A stretch of DNA of 42,893 nucleotides from Gemmata sp. (GTDB taxonomy: Bacteria; Planctomycetota; Planctomycetia; Gemmatales; Gemmataceae): positions 1 to 42,893 of the forward strand of contig JALHNS010000011.1 of assembly GCA_022843445.1 (NCBI GenBank), read 5' to 3'. The position numbers and the translations under genes were made by a program. The notes beneath the pieces were generated by a model. That model did no database searches, was not told the DNA's origin, and worked only from the letters and a program-made list of their open reading frames with translations. Below are positions 1 to 10,250 of the stretch, piece after piece. Each line of letters begins with the position of its first letter. The stretch's first letter is position 1.

Positions 1-882
1 CTCGCCCCGGTGCGCGCCGCACTCGCCGCCGGCGCCTCGCTCGCCACCAGCACGTTCGACGAAGCCGTCACGTTCCACGCGGGCGGCGAGGACCGTTCGT
101 ACCTGCCGCAAGTGCGCCCGATTCGCGCGCCCGACGGCGCGCCGCTCGGCGCGGCCGTGGTGCTGAACGACGTGACGCGGTTCCGGCTCCTCGACCGCCT
201 CAAATCCGATTGGGTCGCGACGGTTTCGCACGAACTGAAGACGCCACTCACCAGCGTGCGGCTCGCGGTTCACGTGCTGCTCGAAGAGGTGGTCGGGCCG
301 CTCGAACCCAAGCAGGTGGAACTGCTCCTCGAAGCCCGCGCGAGCGCGGAGCGGCTGCTCGCGCTGATCGAACAGTTGCTCGCGCTGGCGAAACTCGAAG
401 AGGGCCGCGAGGAGCTTACCCCGCGCCCGACCGCTCCCGCGGCGCTCCTTCGGAGCGCGGCCGACGAAGCCGCGGCCCGCGCCGCCGACCGGCACGTTGC
501 GCTCACCGTGACCGCGGCCCCGGACCTGCCGCGTGTCGCCGTCGATCCCGAGCGATTCGCGCGGGCGCTGCGCAACCTGATTGACAACGCGCTCGCGCAC
601 ACCGACGCCGGCGGCTCGGTGGACCTGCGCGCGAGCGCCGGTGACAACGCGGTGTCACTGGAAGTGCGCGACACGGGCGTCGGCATCCCGGCGGAGCACC
701 TGCCGCACGTGTTCGAGCGGTTCTTCCGCGTGCCCGGGCGCGCGGACCGCCCCGGCACCGGCCTCGGCCTCGCGATCGTGCGCGAGATCGTGGCGGCACA
801 CGGCGGCACCGTTGCGTGCGCGAGCGCCGAAGGCGCGGGCACCACGTTCCGCATCCTGCTGCCGGCGGAAGGGGGAGAGTGA
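1..882 (+). CDS. Sensor histidine kinase, C-terminal portion (5' end outside window)
   Basis: The reading frame is already open at base 1, so the gene starts upstream; about 293 residues are visible. The end of a PAS-like sensor segment is followed by a complete transmitter module. The dimerisation/phosphoacceptor H-box reads SHELKTPL, the N-box NLIDNALAHT, then G1 (DTGVGIP), F-box (FERFFR) and G2 (GTGLGLAI). These are the ATP-binding and autophosphorylation elements of HisKA/HATPase_c kinases, so the enzyme should be catalytically competent. No membrane helix is seen in the visible part. The stop overlaps the start of the KdpD-like sensor by one base (TGATG), indicating one operon and probably a split KdpD-type sensor system for K+ or turgor. 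The cognate response regulator and any kdp transport genes would lie outside the window. Confidence 0.93.
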   Translation, partial: LAPVRAALAAGASLATSTFDEAVTFHAGGEDRSYLPQVRPIRAPDGAPLGAAVVLNDVTRFRLLDRLKSDWVATVSHELKTPLTSVRLAVHVLLEEVVGPLEPKQVELLLEARASAERLLALIEQLLALAKLEEGREELTPRPTAPAALLRSAADEAAARAADRHVALTVTAAPDLPRVAVDPERFARALRNLIDNALAHTDAGGSVDLRASAGDNAVSLEVRDTGVGIPAEHLPHVFERFFRVPGRADRPGTGLGLAIVREIVAAHGGTVACASAEGAGTTFRILLPAEGGE

Positions 883-2006
883 TGACGACCGACCGCCCGC
901 CCCCGGAGAAATTCCTGCACCTGATTCGCGCGCAGCAGCGCGGCCGGCTGAAGGTGTACCTCGGCTTCGCACCGGGGGTGGGCAAGACCTACGAGATGCT
1001 GCAAGAGGGGCAGCGGTTGAAGGCGCAGGGCGTCGATGTGGTGGTCGGCGTCGTGGAGACGCACGGGCGCGCCGACACCGCGGCGCAGCTCGCCGGGCTG
1101 GAGCGCGTGCCCCTGCGCCACGTGGAGTACCGCGGCGTGACACTCGACGAGATGGACACGGCGGCAGTCGTGGCTCGCCGGCCGACGGTCGCGCTCGTGG
1201 ACGAACTCGCGCACACCAACGCCCCCGGCTCGCCGCGCGCCAAACGGTACGAGGACGTGGAAGACCTGTTGCGCGCCGGGATTCACGTCGTCACCACGAT
1301 GAACGTGCAGCACATCGAGAGCCTGTGCGACACCATCGAGCGGTTCGCCGGGGTGAAGGTGAAGGAGCGGGTGCCGGACCACGTGATCGCGGAGGCCGAC
1401 CAGATCGTGAACGTCGATCTGCCGGCCGAAGACCTGCAAGAGCGGTTGAAGCAGGGCAAAGTGTACCCCGCGGAGCGCGCGGCGCGGGCGCTCGAACACT
1501 TCTTCACCGCGGACAACCTGAGCCGGTTGCGCGAACTGGCACTCGAAGAGGTGGCGTCGGCGCTGGACCGGCAGCGCCAGAAGCGCGGCGGCCCGCAAGA
1601 CAACGGTTCGGACCGGGTGATGGTGTGCCTCAGTTCGCGCGCGCCGAACCCGCACCGACTGTTGCGCAAAGCGGCGCGCTTGGCCGACCGGTTCGGCGCG
1701 CCGTGGTACGCGGTGTACGTGCGCCTGCCCGGCGAAGACGCGACCCGCGTGCCGGCCGCCGCGCAGCGCCAAGTGGCAGACACGCTCGCGCTCGCGCAGC
1801 AACTGGGCGCGATCCCGATGCAGTTCACCGGGCCGACGTTCGAGGCCGCGGTCGCGGCGTTCGTGGACGAGTACCGCATCACGCACATCGTGATGGGCCG
1901 CTCGCGGCTCCCGTGGTACCGGCGCTGGTTCGGGCGCAGTCCGCTCGACCGCCTCTTGCGCGCGGTACCGGGAGCGGACGTCACGCTCGTCGACGCGAGC
2001 CGGTGA
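882..2006 (+). CDS. Short KdpD-type sensor (KdpD N-terminal + Usp domains, no kinase)
   Basis: A 374-residue protein with the KdpD N-terminal regulatory domain: RGRLKVYLGFAPGVGKTYEM (Walker A at about residues 28-36) and the family signature VDELAHTNAPGS. A universal-stress-protein-like domain follows from about residue 245 to the end. In classical KdpD (about 890 residues) these cytoplasmic domains precede four membrane helices and a histidine kinase; here the polypeptide ends after the Usp domain. Free-standing truncated KdpD proteins are known in some bacteria. ATG at 882 is chosen because it overlaps the upstream kinase stop and begins just before the conserved domain. Inference: it modulates the upstream kinase in response to K+/osmotic state. 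It could instead regulate the Kdp ATPase directly. Confidence 0.9.
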   Translation: MTTDRPPPEKFLHLIRAQQRGRLKVYLGFAPGVGKTYEMLQEGQRLKAQGVDVVVGVVETHGRADTAAQLAGLERVPLRHVEYRGVTLDEMDTAAVVARRPTVALVDELAHTNAPGSPRAKRYEDVEDLLRAGIHVVTTMNVQHIESLCDTIERFAGVKVKERVPDHVIAEADQIVNVDLPAEDLQERLKQGKVYPAERAARALEHFFTADNLSRLRELALEEVASALDRQRQKRGGPQDNGSDRVMVCLSSRAPNPHRLLRKAARLADRFGAPWYAVYVRLPGEDATRVPAAAQRQVADTLALAQQLGAIPMQFTGPTFEAAVAAFVDEYRITHIVMGRSRLPWYRRWFGRSPLDRLLRAVPGADVTLVDASR

Positions 2007-2103
2007 GTTGAGCGCGGGAACGGTTCGAGTCCCTCTGGTCACGAAGCGTTCGGCCCGTTGGAGGGAACCTGTCGTCCCGGACGTGTGAGGAACGCGATCG
2101 TCG

Positions 2104-2466
2104 TTACCGGGCCGCACCGCCCCCGAAGAGCGCGTACGCTGCCGCCCCGACGAGCCCGACGTGCAGCACGACGACGACCCAGAAGGCGGCTAAGAACGGC
2201 ACCTTCCGGGTCTTGTGTCGGAACCGCTGTTGGGCCGCGATCGACCCCGGCCACCCGCCCGCGAACGCCAGCAAGAGGAGCGTTCGTTCCGGCACCCGCC
2301 GCCCCCCGGTGGCGGCCCGCCGCTTGTCGAACCCGTAGGCGGCGAAACTGACGAGACTCGTCACGGCGACGAGACCGACGTAGGCGGCGACCGCGTACCA
2401 CATGCGTTTCGGGCTCGCTGGTGCTCTGATGGGGCCATCGTAGGGTGCGACGACCGGTGCCGCCAC
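2104..2466 (-). CDS. DUF1294 family membrane protein
   Basis: A 120-residue protein with two hydrophobic segments flanking the diagnostic DUF1294 core: FAAYGFDKRRAATGGRRVPE, then LLLLAFAGGWPGSIAAQ and RFRHKTRK. The charged core between helices and the RHKTRK motif are typical of the family, whose function is unknown. The GTG at 2466 is preferred because a GAGGAG ribosome-binding site lies 8 bases upstream; an ATG at 2403 would give a 99-residue version starting at the first helix. It is convergent with the KdpD-like gene and divergent from the PSD1 gene. Confidence 0.82.
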   Translation of the reverse strand: MAAPVVAPYDGPIRAPASPKRMWYAVAAYVGLVAVTSLVSFAAYGFDKRRAATGGRRVPERTLLLLAFAGGWPGSIAAQQRFRHKTRKVPFLAAFWVVVVLHVGLVGAAAYALFGGGAAR

Positions 2467-2632
2467 ATCGGGCGCTCCTCGGGCAGGGGCCGCACGACTC
2501 GGCCCGTGTTTGGCGGGTCAACTGTTGCGGTGCCGCGGACACTCGGGTACTATCACTCTCTACCTCCCGCCTGCCGGCGTCGGTCGCCGGTCGTTTCACC
2601 AGCCGTTCCCACCCGACTTCGGAGCCGTCACC

Positions 2633-5600
2633 GTGCAACGGTTCTTGTCTGCCGTGTGCCTCCTCGCGTTCGCGGCGGAGGGGCGTGCGGCACCCGCGGA
2701 CGAGCAGTTCGAGAAGGTCGTACGCCCGCTGCTGCTGAACAAGTGCGTCTCCTGCCACGGCGAAACCAAGCAGAAGGGCGACCTGCGGCTCGACTCGCTG
2801 GAGGCCATACTTAAGGGCGGCGAGAGCGGGCCTGCGCTGGTGCCCGGCAAGCCGGAGCAGAGTCTGATCGTCACCGCGGTGCGGCACAACGAAGCGCTCA
2901 AGATGCCGCCGAAGGAGAAGTTGCCCGCCGCCGAGATCGCCGCGCTCGTGGCGTGGGTGAAGGCCGGGGCCGTGTGGCCCGACGCCAAGCCGGTGGTGCC
3001 CGCACCCGCGAAGCCCGCCGCCGTTCGCACCTTCACCGCCGAAGAGAAGGCGTTCTGGGCGTTCCAACCGGTCCAGAGGCCGAAGGTGCCCGGTGTGCCG
3101 GGCAAGGGCGCGAACCCAATTGACGCGTTCCTCGCCGAAGGGCTGAAAGCGAAGGGGCTGGCGCAGGCACCGGCCGCCGACAAGCGGGCCCTCGTTCGCC
3201 GGCTCACGTTCGACCTGACCGGTCTTCCGCCGACCGCCGCTGAGGTCGAAGCGTTCGAGAAGGACACCGCGCCCGACGCGTGGGACAAACTGGTTGATCG
3301 TCTGCTCGCGTCGCCGGCCTACGGGGAGAAGTGGGGCCGGCGGTGGCTGGACGTAGCCCGGTACGCCGACAGCAACGGCATGGACGAGAACCTCGCCCAC
3401 GGCAACGCGTGGCGGTACCGCGATTACGTCGTCCGCAGCTTCAACGCCGACAAACCGTTCGACCAGTTCGTGCGCGAGCAGATCGCCGGCGACCTGCTGC
3501 CGGGCGGCACCCCGCAGGAGCGCGCCGACCGCCTGACCGCCACCGGGTTCCTCGTCATCGGGCCGAAGATGCTGGCCGAAGACGACCCGATGAAGATGCG
3601 GATGGACATCATCGACGAGCAACTCGACACGCTCGGGCAGGCGTTCCTCGGGCTGACGCTCGGCTGCGCCCGGTGCCACGACCACAAGTTCGACCCGATT
3701 ACCGCGGCCGACTACTACGCCCTCGCCGGCATGTTCTACTCCACCAAAAGCATGCGGAGCTACGGCGTGGTGGCCCAGTGGCACGAGCGCCCGGTCGACT
3801 CGATGGAAGGCAGCGCGAAGCTGGCGGAGTACGAGAAGAAGCGGGCCGCCGCGAGCGACGCGGCGCGGGCCGCCGAGAAGCGCCTGCGCGATGCCGTGAG
3901 CGCCCGGCTCGACGCGGAACGCAAACGGGCCAGCGTGTACGCCGAAGTGGGCGCGCAACTCGCCCGCCGTCGCGACCCACTGCGACTGGCGGTCGCCGAT
4001 CCGTCGAAGGGCGAAGTGAAGGGGAGCGTGCTGGTCGAGGCGGAGAACTACACCCGCGGCAACGCACTGAAACTGACCGACGGCTACGGGGCCGGCATCG
4101 GCGTCATCATCAACAGCGGTAAGCTGCCGAACGTCGCCGAATACGACATCGAGGTGCCCGCCGACGGGACGTATCAGATTGCACTGCGGTACGCCGCTCA
4201 GACCGCGCGCCCGACGGCACTGTCGGTCGGCGGCAAGGTGGTGCGGTCCGACGCGGCGGGCGAAGCGACCGGTTCGTGGAACCCGGACGGGCAGAAGTGG
4301 TTCGCCGAAGCGGCGGTGCCCCTCAAGAAGGGGAAGACGACCGTTCGCTTGGAGTGCGCCGGGCCGTTCCCGCACTTCGACAAGTTGGCCCTGTTGCCGC
4401 TGTCGAAAGAGCAATCTGCGGCAGTCGGCCCGACGGCGGAAGAGGTGGCGAAGGAAAAGAACCTGCTGCTCCCGCTGGTGCGGGCGTTCGCGAAGGCCGC
4501 TGAGAAGTGGAAGGACAAGCCGCCCACCGCGGACGAACTGGCGAAGCTCGCGGCCGACGCGAACGGGCCGTTCAAGCGCACGCCGGAACTGGACGCCGCG
4601 GTCGATGCCACGCTCGCCACGGATGCGAAGAAAGCGAAGGACGAACTCGCCGCCGTCGAGAAATCGAAGCCGGCGGTAGACGAAGCGATGGCGGTCGAGG
4701 ACGACGCCAAGCCGCAAAACGTCCGCGTTCACCTGCGCGGCAACCACCTGACGCTCGGGGTCGAGGTGCCGCGGCGGTTCCCGGTCATTGTGGCCGGGGA
4801 GAAGCAAGCGCCAATCACGAAGGGCAGCGGCCGGCTCGAACTGGCCGAGTGGGTGGCGTCGAAGGACAACCCGCTGACCGCGCGCGTGATGGCGAACCGC
4901 GTGTGGCTCGGCCACTTCGGTACCGGGCTGGTGCGCACGCCGGACAACTTCGGCCGGCTCGGCGAGCGGCCGACGCACCCCGAACTGCTCGATTACTTGG
5001 CGTCGGAACTCGTCGCGTCCGGGTGGAGCGTGAAGCACCTGCACCGGTTGATCGTGAAGTCGGCCGCGTACCGGATGGGCACCGCGTACGACGCCGACAA
5101 GTTCCGCACCGACCCGGAGAACCGCACGTACTGGCGGTTCAACCGCCGCCGGTTGGACGCGGAAGAACTGCGGGACGGGATGCTCGCGGTCTCCGGCATC
5201 CTCGACCGCACGCCCGGCGGAACGCTGCTCCCCACCAAGAACCGGGCCTACGTGAACAGCACCGGGGGCCGCGGTGCGGTCGATTTCAGCAGCCCGCGGC
5301 GGTCGATCTACCTGCCGGTGATCCGCAGCGGGCTGTTCGACGCGTTCCAAGCGAACGACTTCCCCGATCCGTCCACCCCCGCCGGGATGCGGACGCAGAC
5401 CACAATCCCGGCCCAAGCGCTGTTCCACCTGAACAGTGCCGTCGCCGACCAAGCGACCGAGGCGTTCACCAAGTCGCTCTTGGGTGTGCCGGGCGACGAC
5501 GCCGCGCGGGTGCGCGAGGCGTTCCGCCGCACCTACGCCCGCGCGCCGACGGCGACCGAGACGGACCGCGTGCTGAAGTTCCTCGCCGCGTCGGACGTGT

Positions 5601-5683
5601 CCACCGACGCCAAGAAGTTGAAAGCGTGGCAGAGCCTGTGCCGGGTGCTGCTGTCGTCCGCCGAATTCGCTTTTGTGGAGTGA
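2633..5683 (+). CDS. Secreted PSD1 / DUF1549 / DUF1553 planctomycete cytochrome-type protein
   Basis: About 1,016 residues. A signal peptide is followed by a planctomycete cytochrome C (PSCyt1) domain with a CVSCH haem-binding motif at residues 38-42. The DUF1549 (PSCyt2) domain spans roughly 150-380 and includes CARCHDHKFDPI. A beta-rich segment near 460-590 (VEAENYTRG..., VPADGTYQIALRY) resembles a CBM6/35-like carbohydrate-binding module. The PSD1 (DUF1553) domain fills the C-terminus. The GTG at 2633 is chosen because the signal peptide begins there; the frame is open further upstream but without a plausible leader. It lies six bases ahead of the DUF1501 gene. Such pairs are hugely expanded in planctomycetes and are usually linked to periplasmic breakdown of complex polysaccharides; the substrate is unknown. 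Confidence 0.92.
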   Translation: MQRFLSAVCLLAFAAEGRAAPADEQFEKVVRPLLLNKCVSCHGETKQKGDLRLDSLEAILKGGESGPALVPGKPEQSLIVTAVRHNEALKMPPKEKLPAAEIAALVAWVKAGAVWPDAKPVVPAPAKPAAVRTFTAEEKAFWAFQPVQRPKVPGVPGKGANPIDAFLAEGLKAKGLAQAPAADKRALVRRLTFDLTGLPPTAAEVEAFEKDTAPDAWDKLVDRLLASPAYGEKWGRRWLDVARYADSNGMDENLAHGNAWRYRDYVVRSFNADKPFDQFVREQIAGDLLPGGTPQERADRLTATGFLVIGPKMLAEDDPMKMRMDIIDEQLDTLGQAFLGLTLGCARCHDHKFDPITAADYYALAGMFYSTKSMRSYGVVAQWHERPVDSMEGSAKLAEYEKKRAAASDAARAAEKRLRDAVSARLDAERKRASVYAEVGAQLARRRDPLRLAVADPSKGEVKGSVLVEAENYTRGNALKLTDGYGAGIGVIINSGKLPNVAEYDIEVPADGTYQIALRYAAQTARPTALSVGGKVVRSDAAGEATGSWNPDGQKWFAEAAVPLKKGKTTVRLECAGPFPHFDKLALLPLSKEQSAAVGPTAEEVAKEKNLLLPLVRAFAKAAEKWKDKPPTADELAKLAADANGPFKRTPELDAAVDATLATDAKKAKDELAAVEKSKPAVDEAMAVEDDAKPQNVRVHLRGNHLTLGVEVPRRFPVIVAGEKQAPITKGSGRLELAEWVASKDNPLTARVMANRVWLGHFGTGLVRTPDNFGRLGERPTHPELLDYLASELVASGWSVKHLHRLIVKSAAYRMGTAYDADKFRTDPENRTYWRFNRRRLDAEELRDGMLAVSGILDRTPGGTLLPTKNRAYVNSTGGRGAVDFSSPRRSIYLPVIRSGLFDAFQANDFPDPSTPAGMRTQTTIPAQALFHLNSAVADQATEAFTKSLLGVPGDDAARVREAFRRTYARAPTATETDRVLKFLAASDVSTDAKKLKAWQSLCRVLLSSAEFAFVE

Positions 5684-5689
5684 CCGCCG

Positions 5690-7069
<1,380 letters not shown>

Positions 7070-7109
7070 CGTGCGGTTCCACTCGCGGGCCGTTTGCCCG
7101 ACCCGCGGG

Positions 7110-7306
7110 AATCCGCGTTGAAACGGGGCGATACCCGTCGTGCCGTCGGCGACGTGTTGCACGTGAATCGCCCTGACCCCGCGGGCGCTCGCCGTCTCGA
7201 TGGCCCGCGCGCCGTTCGTGAGAACGGCATCGGTGTTCCAGAGCGGAAACGTGCCGCCCGGATAGCGCGCGTTCTGAAGATCGATAACCAGCCGGGCGTT
7301 CGACAC
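7110..7306 (-). pseudogene. Isochorismatase-family remnant (N-terminal ~65 codons)
   Basis: Reading leftwards from a GTG at 7306, the translation gives LVIDLQNARYPGGTFPLWNT, then DAVLTNGARAIETASARGVR and AIHVQHVADG, the N-terminal third of a cysteine hydrolase of the isochorismatase family. It is clearly related to the intact 168-residue gene at 21041-21547. Similarity is lost at about 7,110, and the catalytic cysteine region is absent. The intact copy has a GAGGAGGTGA ribosome-binding site before its GTG; here that site is gone. It sits directly downstream of the CIA30 gene in the same order as in the second copy. Confidence 0.8.
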
Positions 7307-7337
7307 GAAGCGCCGGCGCGGAGCGGTTCGGGGCGGG

Positions 7338-7922
7338 TCACTTCGCCGCCCGCACCACCTTGATCCACTCGACTTCCAGCGTAAACGGCCCGGCCTTCTT
7401 GTCACCCAGCAAGAACCCCACGGCGGCCACCTCTTCCGGCTTCACTGCCCCGGCGTCCTTGACCGCCCGGCCGAACGAAGTCGCCTCGAACGCGTCCAGC
7501 GGCACCTTCACCTCGATCCATTCGCCCGTCTTGGTTGGGACCGAGGCCCGGTACGAGAACGCCGTCAGCGGTTTGGTCAGATAGAGGTTCATCGAATACA
7601 CCCGGCCGTCGCCCCGAACGCGGGCGATGAGCGTGTCACCCTTTTCCAGACCGAGCCTTTTGGCCTTCGTCCGTACGGAGGCGAACCCGCCGTTGTTCTC
7701 CAGCGACAGCGTGCCTGAGAACCCCAGCGTCTTCTGGTCGGTGATCTTGAACGTGCCTTCGGAGACCCCGCCCATCACCCCGTCGTTGACCGTCTGCCAC
7801 TCCTTCGCGGCATCGGCCCCGGTGAAGTCGAACAAGACTCGCGGTTGGTTGTCGGCCATGAGGAACGCTCCGGACAGCAGCAGCGTGACAGAAGCACCGA
7901 AGAAGCAGTTCCGGCTACGCAT
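7338..7922 (-). CDS. CIA30-like (complex I intermediate-associated protein 30) exported protein
   Basis: A 194-residue protein with a signal peptide (MRSRNCFFGASVTLLLSGAF) followed by a complete CIA30 beta-sandwich: DFTGADAAKEWQTVNDGVMG, GGVSEGTFKI, FSGTLSLENNGGFASVR and a C-terminal [14 protein letters not shown]. The family, related to galactose-binding-like folds, is common in bacteria as NADH:ubiquinone oxidoreductase intermediate-associated-like proteins, without a settled biochemical role. The ATG at 7922 gives a clean leader; another ATG at 7940 would add six residues. An internally deleted paralogue lies at 21581-21866. Co-oriented with the isochorismatase remnant downstream. Confidence 0.85.
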   Translation of the reverse strand: MRSRNCFFGASVTLLLSGAFLMADNQPRVLFDFTGADAAKEWQTVNDGVMGGVSEGTFKITDQKTLGFSGTLSLENNGGFASVRTKAKRLGLEKGDTLIARVRGDGRVYSMNLYLTKPLTAFSYRASVPTKTGEWIEVKVPLDAFEATSFGRAVKDAGAVKPEEVAAVGFLLGDKKAGPFTLEVEWIKVVRAAK

Positions 7923-8063
7923 CGCATAATCCCCCTTCACACGCGGTACTCACCCGATTCATTGAGATGCGGCCGGTGCGGGGGCTTCTCGTTCGCCCGT
8001 GGATCGCCGATGCGGGTGGAGTCACTTGGCACCGAGCCGTTCGGCGGCTTCGTACGGGCCGGT

Positions 8064-8318
8064 TCACGGGCCCGCCCCCTCGGGCACGGCGACGAAGCCT
8101 TCGCCCGCCCGCACGACGAGCGGCGAAGGAAGGTCCACCCACCCGCCCGCGCCGACCGTCGCGGTGGTGAGCAGACCCAGTCGCGTTTCGGTGGTGGCGT
8201 CGTAGCCGAACACCGACACCCGCACCCCGGCCGCGACGCCCTCGAGGTGGAAGCGGGGGACGATCCGGCTCTCGCCGAAGCGGAACGTGAAGTGCCGGTC
8301 GCGGTGCAGCGGAATCAT
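8064..8318 (-). CDS. Small hypothetical protein following TspO
   Basis: An 84-residue protein (MIPLHRDRHFTFRFGESRIV...) of predicted all-beta character with alternating hydrophobic and polar residues. It has no membrane segment or cysteine. It starts 6 bases after the TspO stop, and the TspO stop codon itself lies within a GAAGG-like ribosome-binding site for this ATG, so translational coupling is likely. The family is not recognised. Alternating FHLEGVAAGVRVSVFGYDAT and VGAGGWVDLPSPLVVRAGEG segments suggest a compact beta-barrel or SH3-like fold; this is inference only. Confidence 0.6.
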   Translation of the reverse strand: MIPLHRDRHFTFRFGESRIVPRFHLEGVAAGVRVSVFGYDATTETRLGLLTTATVGAGGWVDLPSPLVVRAGEGFVAVPEGAGP

Positions 8319-8324
8319 GCGCCT

Positions 8325-8720
8325 TCACCAGTTCCAAAGCGTGATGGAGAGTTGCAGCACGGTGGCGGTGCCCACCCACGCGAGGTACGGCACTTGGGCG
8401 ACGGCCACCCACCGGGCGTGCGGCCACACGGCGCTCATGCACCACACGATGGAGCCGAGCACGATGAGGATGTCCACCGCCGCCAGCGGCAGGTTCCGCA
8501 ACCCGAACTGGATCGGGGTGAAAATCAGGTTGGCGACGAGGTTAACGGCGAACGGGAGCGCAACGGACCGCGGGACTTGCCGTCGCACCGCCTGCACGAA
8601 CACGTACCCGAAGGTGACTGCGATGACCGGGTACAGGAGCGACCAGATCAGCCCGATGGTTCCGCCGTCGGGCGTCCAACTCGGTTTCGCCAGCGCCGCG
8701 TACCACTCTGCCCACGTCAT
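8325..8720 (-). CDS. tspO: TspO/MBR family (tryptophan-rich sensory protein)
   Basis: A 131-residue membrane protein with five predicted helices and the TspO hallmark WYAALAKPSWTPDGGTIGLI near the N-terminus. Conserved tryptophans, an NLIFTPIQFGLRNLPLA loop and the C-terminal SITLWNW fit the family. TspO binds porphyrins and, in photosynthetic bacteria, acts in oxygen/light-dependent regulation. It is transcribed divergently from the photolyase-family pair across a roughly 200-base intergenic region; TspO genes recur beside photolyases in light-inducible clusters of several bacteria. A role in handling photosensitising tetrapyrroles is inferred from this context. Length and motif order are normal. 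Confidence 0.92.
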   Translation of the reverse strand: MTWAEWYAALAKPSWTPDGGTIGLIWSLLYPVIAVTFGYVFVQAVRRQVPRSVALPFAVNLVANLIFTPIQFGLRNLPLAAVDILIVLGSIVWCMSAVWPHARWVAVAQVPYLAWVGTATVLQLSITLWNW

Positions 8721-8927
8721 CGCGTGCCCCCACCGCGCAGAACCCTGTCGCGCACCACACGCGTTAGTGTACCGGAGTTCGCGCGAACGCCCGGCCCCGG
8801 TGCCGCTCGTCGCTCGCTCCGAAAGCCGCGTTGCGAGTTACCGCCGGTGCGGAACTGCGGTTTCGGTTGTCGGGTTGCGCCGCGCGCGGCCCGGGATTCC
8901 TAACCGCGTGCCGCGCATCGATCGCAC

Positions 8928-10250
8928 ATGACGACCACCGACCCGGCCGGCCCCCGTGCCGCCCTGCTCGACCGCCTGCGGGGTTGCTATCTGGGCGACC
9001 CGCGGCCCGGCACGCTGCCCGGTGGGCGCACCGAGGCGCTCCGGCAACTCCGCGCCTACGACCCGGCCGCCTACTGCCGCACCCGCAATCACCTGAGCGG
9101 TACGGTGTCGCGGCTGTCGCCGTACCTGCGGCACGGGATGCTCTCGGCCGTCGAAGTGCGGGACTACCTGAAAGCAAGGTTCCCGAACGACCCGGCCCGG
9201 CTCGAAGAGTTCTTGCGGCAACTCGCGTGGCGGGATTTCTTCGAGAAGGTGCTGGCGTGGCACGGCCGCGGACTCGACGACGACCTCGAAGAACCCAAAC
9301 ACGCCGTTGCACGTTCCGCCCGCATCCCGCTCGACGTACTCGCCGGTGACACCGGGTTGCCGTGCGTGGACGGGATGCTGCGCGAACTGTTCACCGACGG
9401 CTACCTGCACAACCACGCCCGGCTGTGGTTCGCGGCGTACCTGTGCCACTTCCGCGGGGTGCGGTGGCAACTCGGGGCGCAACTCTTCCGCCAGCACCTG
9501 TACGACGGCGACCTCGCCAGCAACTCGTGTAGCTGGCAGTGGGTCGAAGGCACGTTCGCCAGCAAGCCGTACTTCATGAACAAGCAGAACGTCGCCACGT
9601 TTAGCGGCGGGAAGTGGTGCGACACCTGCACCGCGAAGTGCCCGTTCGACGCCGACTACCCGGAACTGCAACACCGCCTGTTCGCCGGCTCGACCGCCCC
9701 GTTCGGAAGTCGGAGCGCGGAACGCGAAGCGCGGAACGAAGCGGACACGCCCCCGGTCAGTTCAGACGACATCGGGCCGGTGCCGACCGCGACCGATCTG
9801 GTGTGGGTTCACGACGCGGCGATGTCGTGGGACGACGCGGCCCTGAAGGCGAACCCGACCGCGGCGGCGGCGTTCGCGTTCGACGAGCCGGCGCTGCGGG
9901 TCGAGCCGTGGGCGTACCACCGCCTCGCGTTCGTGCTCGATGGCCTCGACGACCTGTTCGCACACCTCCCGAACCCCACGAAGTTGACGCTGGTCGGCGA
10001 CCCGGCCGAGCGGCTCACGGCCCTCGCGCGCCAACTCGGGGCGACGACACTTCACGTGTCCGAGCACCCGAACCCGCGGGTGGCGGAAACCGCCGAGCAG
10101 TTGCGGTCGAGCTTCCGCGTCGTCGTTCACCCGCGGCCGGCGTTCGCCGAGTACCCGCACGAGCCGAAGCGGTTCTCGCGGTACTGGGAGAAAGTGGCCC
10201 CGCAGGTGCTGGGCTACCGGCCGAAGTCTTCCAAACGGATGCACCAGTGA
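8928..10250 (+). CDS. Photolyase/cryptochrome-like protein, apparently circularly permuted
   Basis: A 440-residue protein whose N-terminal ~240 residues form the photolyase FAD-binding helical domain: RLSPYLRHGMLSAVEVRDYL, LRQLAWRDFFEKV, and the core DLASNSCSWQWVEGTFASKP. The C-terminal ~150 residues (DLVWVHDAAMSWDDAALKAN... ending near SSKRMHQ) resemble the Rossmann-like antenna domain that normally comes first. A cysteine cluster, KWCDTCTAKCPF, lies just after the FAD domain and could bind a metal or Fe-S cluster. The ATG at 8928 opens the gene; its stop overlaps the GTG of the true photolyase (GTGA), so the two are coupled. It may be a light sensor or repair partner. The permutation reading is inference from motif order. 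Confidence 0.82.
   Translation: MTTTDPAGPRAALLDRLRGCYLGDPRPGTLPGGRTEALRQLRAYDPAAYCRTRNHLSGTVSRLSPYLRHGMLSAVEVRDYLKARFPNDPARLEEFLRQLAWRDFFEKVLAWHGRGLDDDLEEPKHAVARSARIPLDVLAGDTGLPCVDGMLRELFTDGYLHNHARLWFAAYLCHFRGVRWQLGAQLFRQHLYDGDLASNSCSWQWVEGTFASKPYFMNKQNVATFSGGKWCDTCTAKCPFDADYPELQHRLFAGSTAPFGSRSAEREARNEADTPPVSSDDIGPVPTATDLVWVHDAAMSWDDAALKANPTAAAAFAFDEPALRVEPWAYHRLAFVLDGLDDLFAHLPNPTKLTLVGDPAERLTALARQLGATTLHVSEHPNPRVAETAEQLRSSFRVVVHPRPAFAEYPHEPKRFSRYWEKVAPQVLGYRPKSSKRMHQ

Noticed and set aside
2010..2045. GGTTCGAGTCC resembling a tRNA T-arm
   Set aside because: No matching acceptor, D or anticodon stems lie upstream; the preceding bases are the end of the KdpD-like gene.
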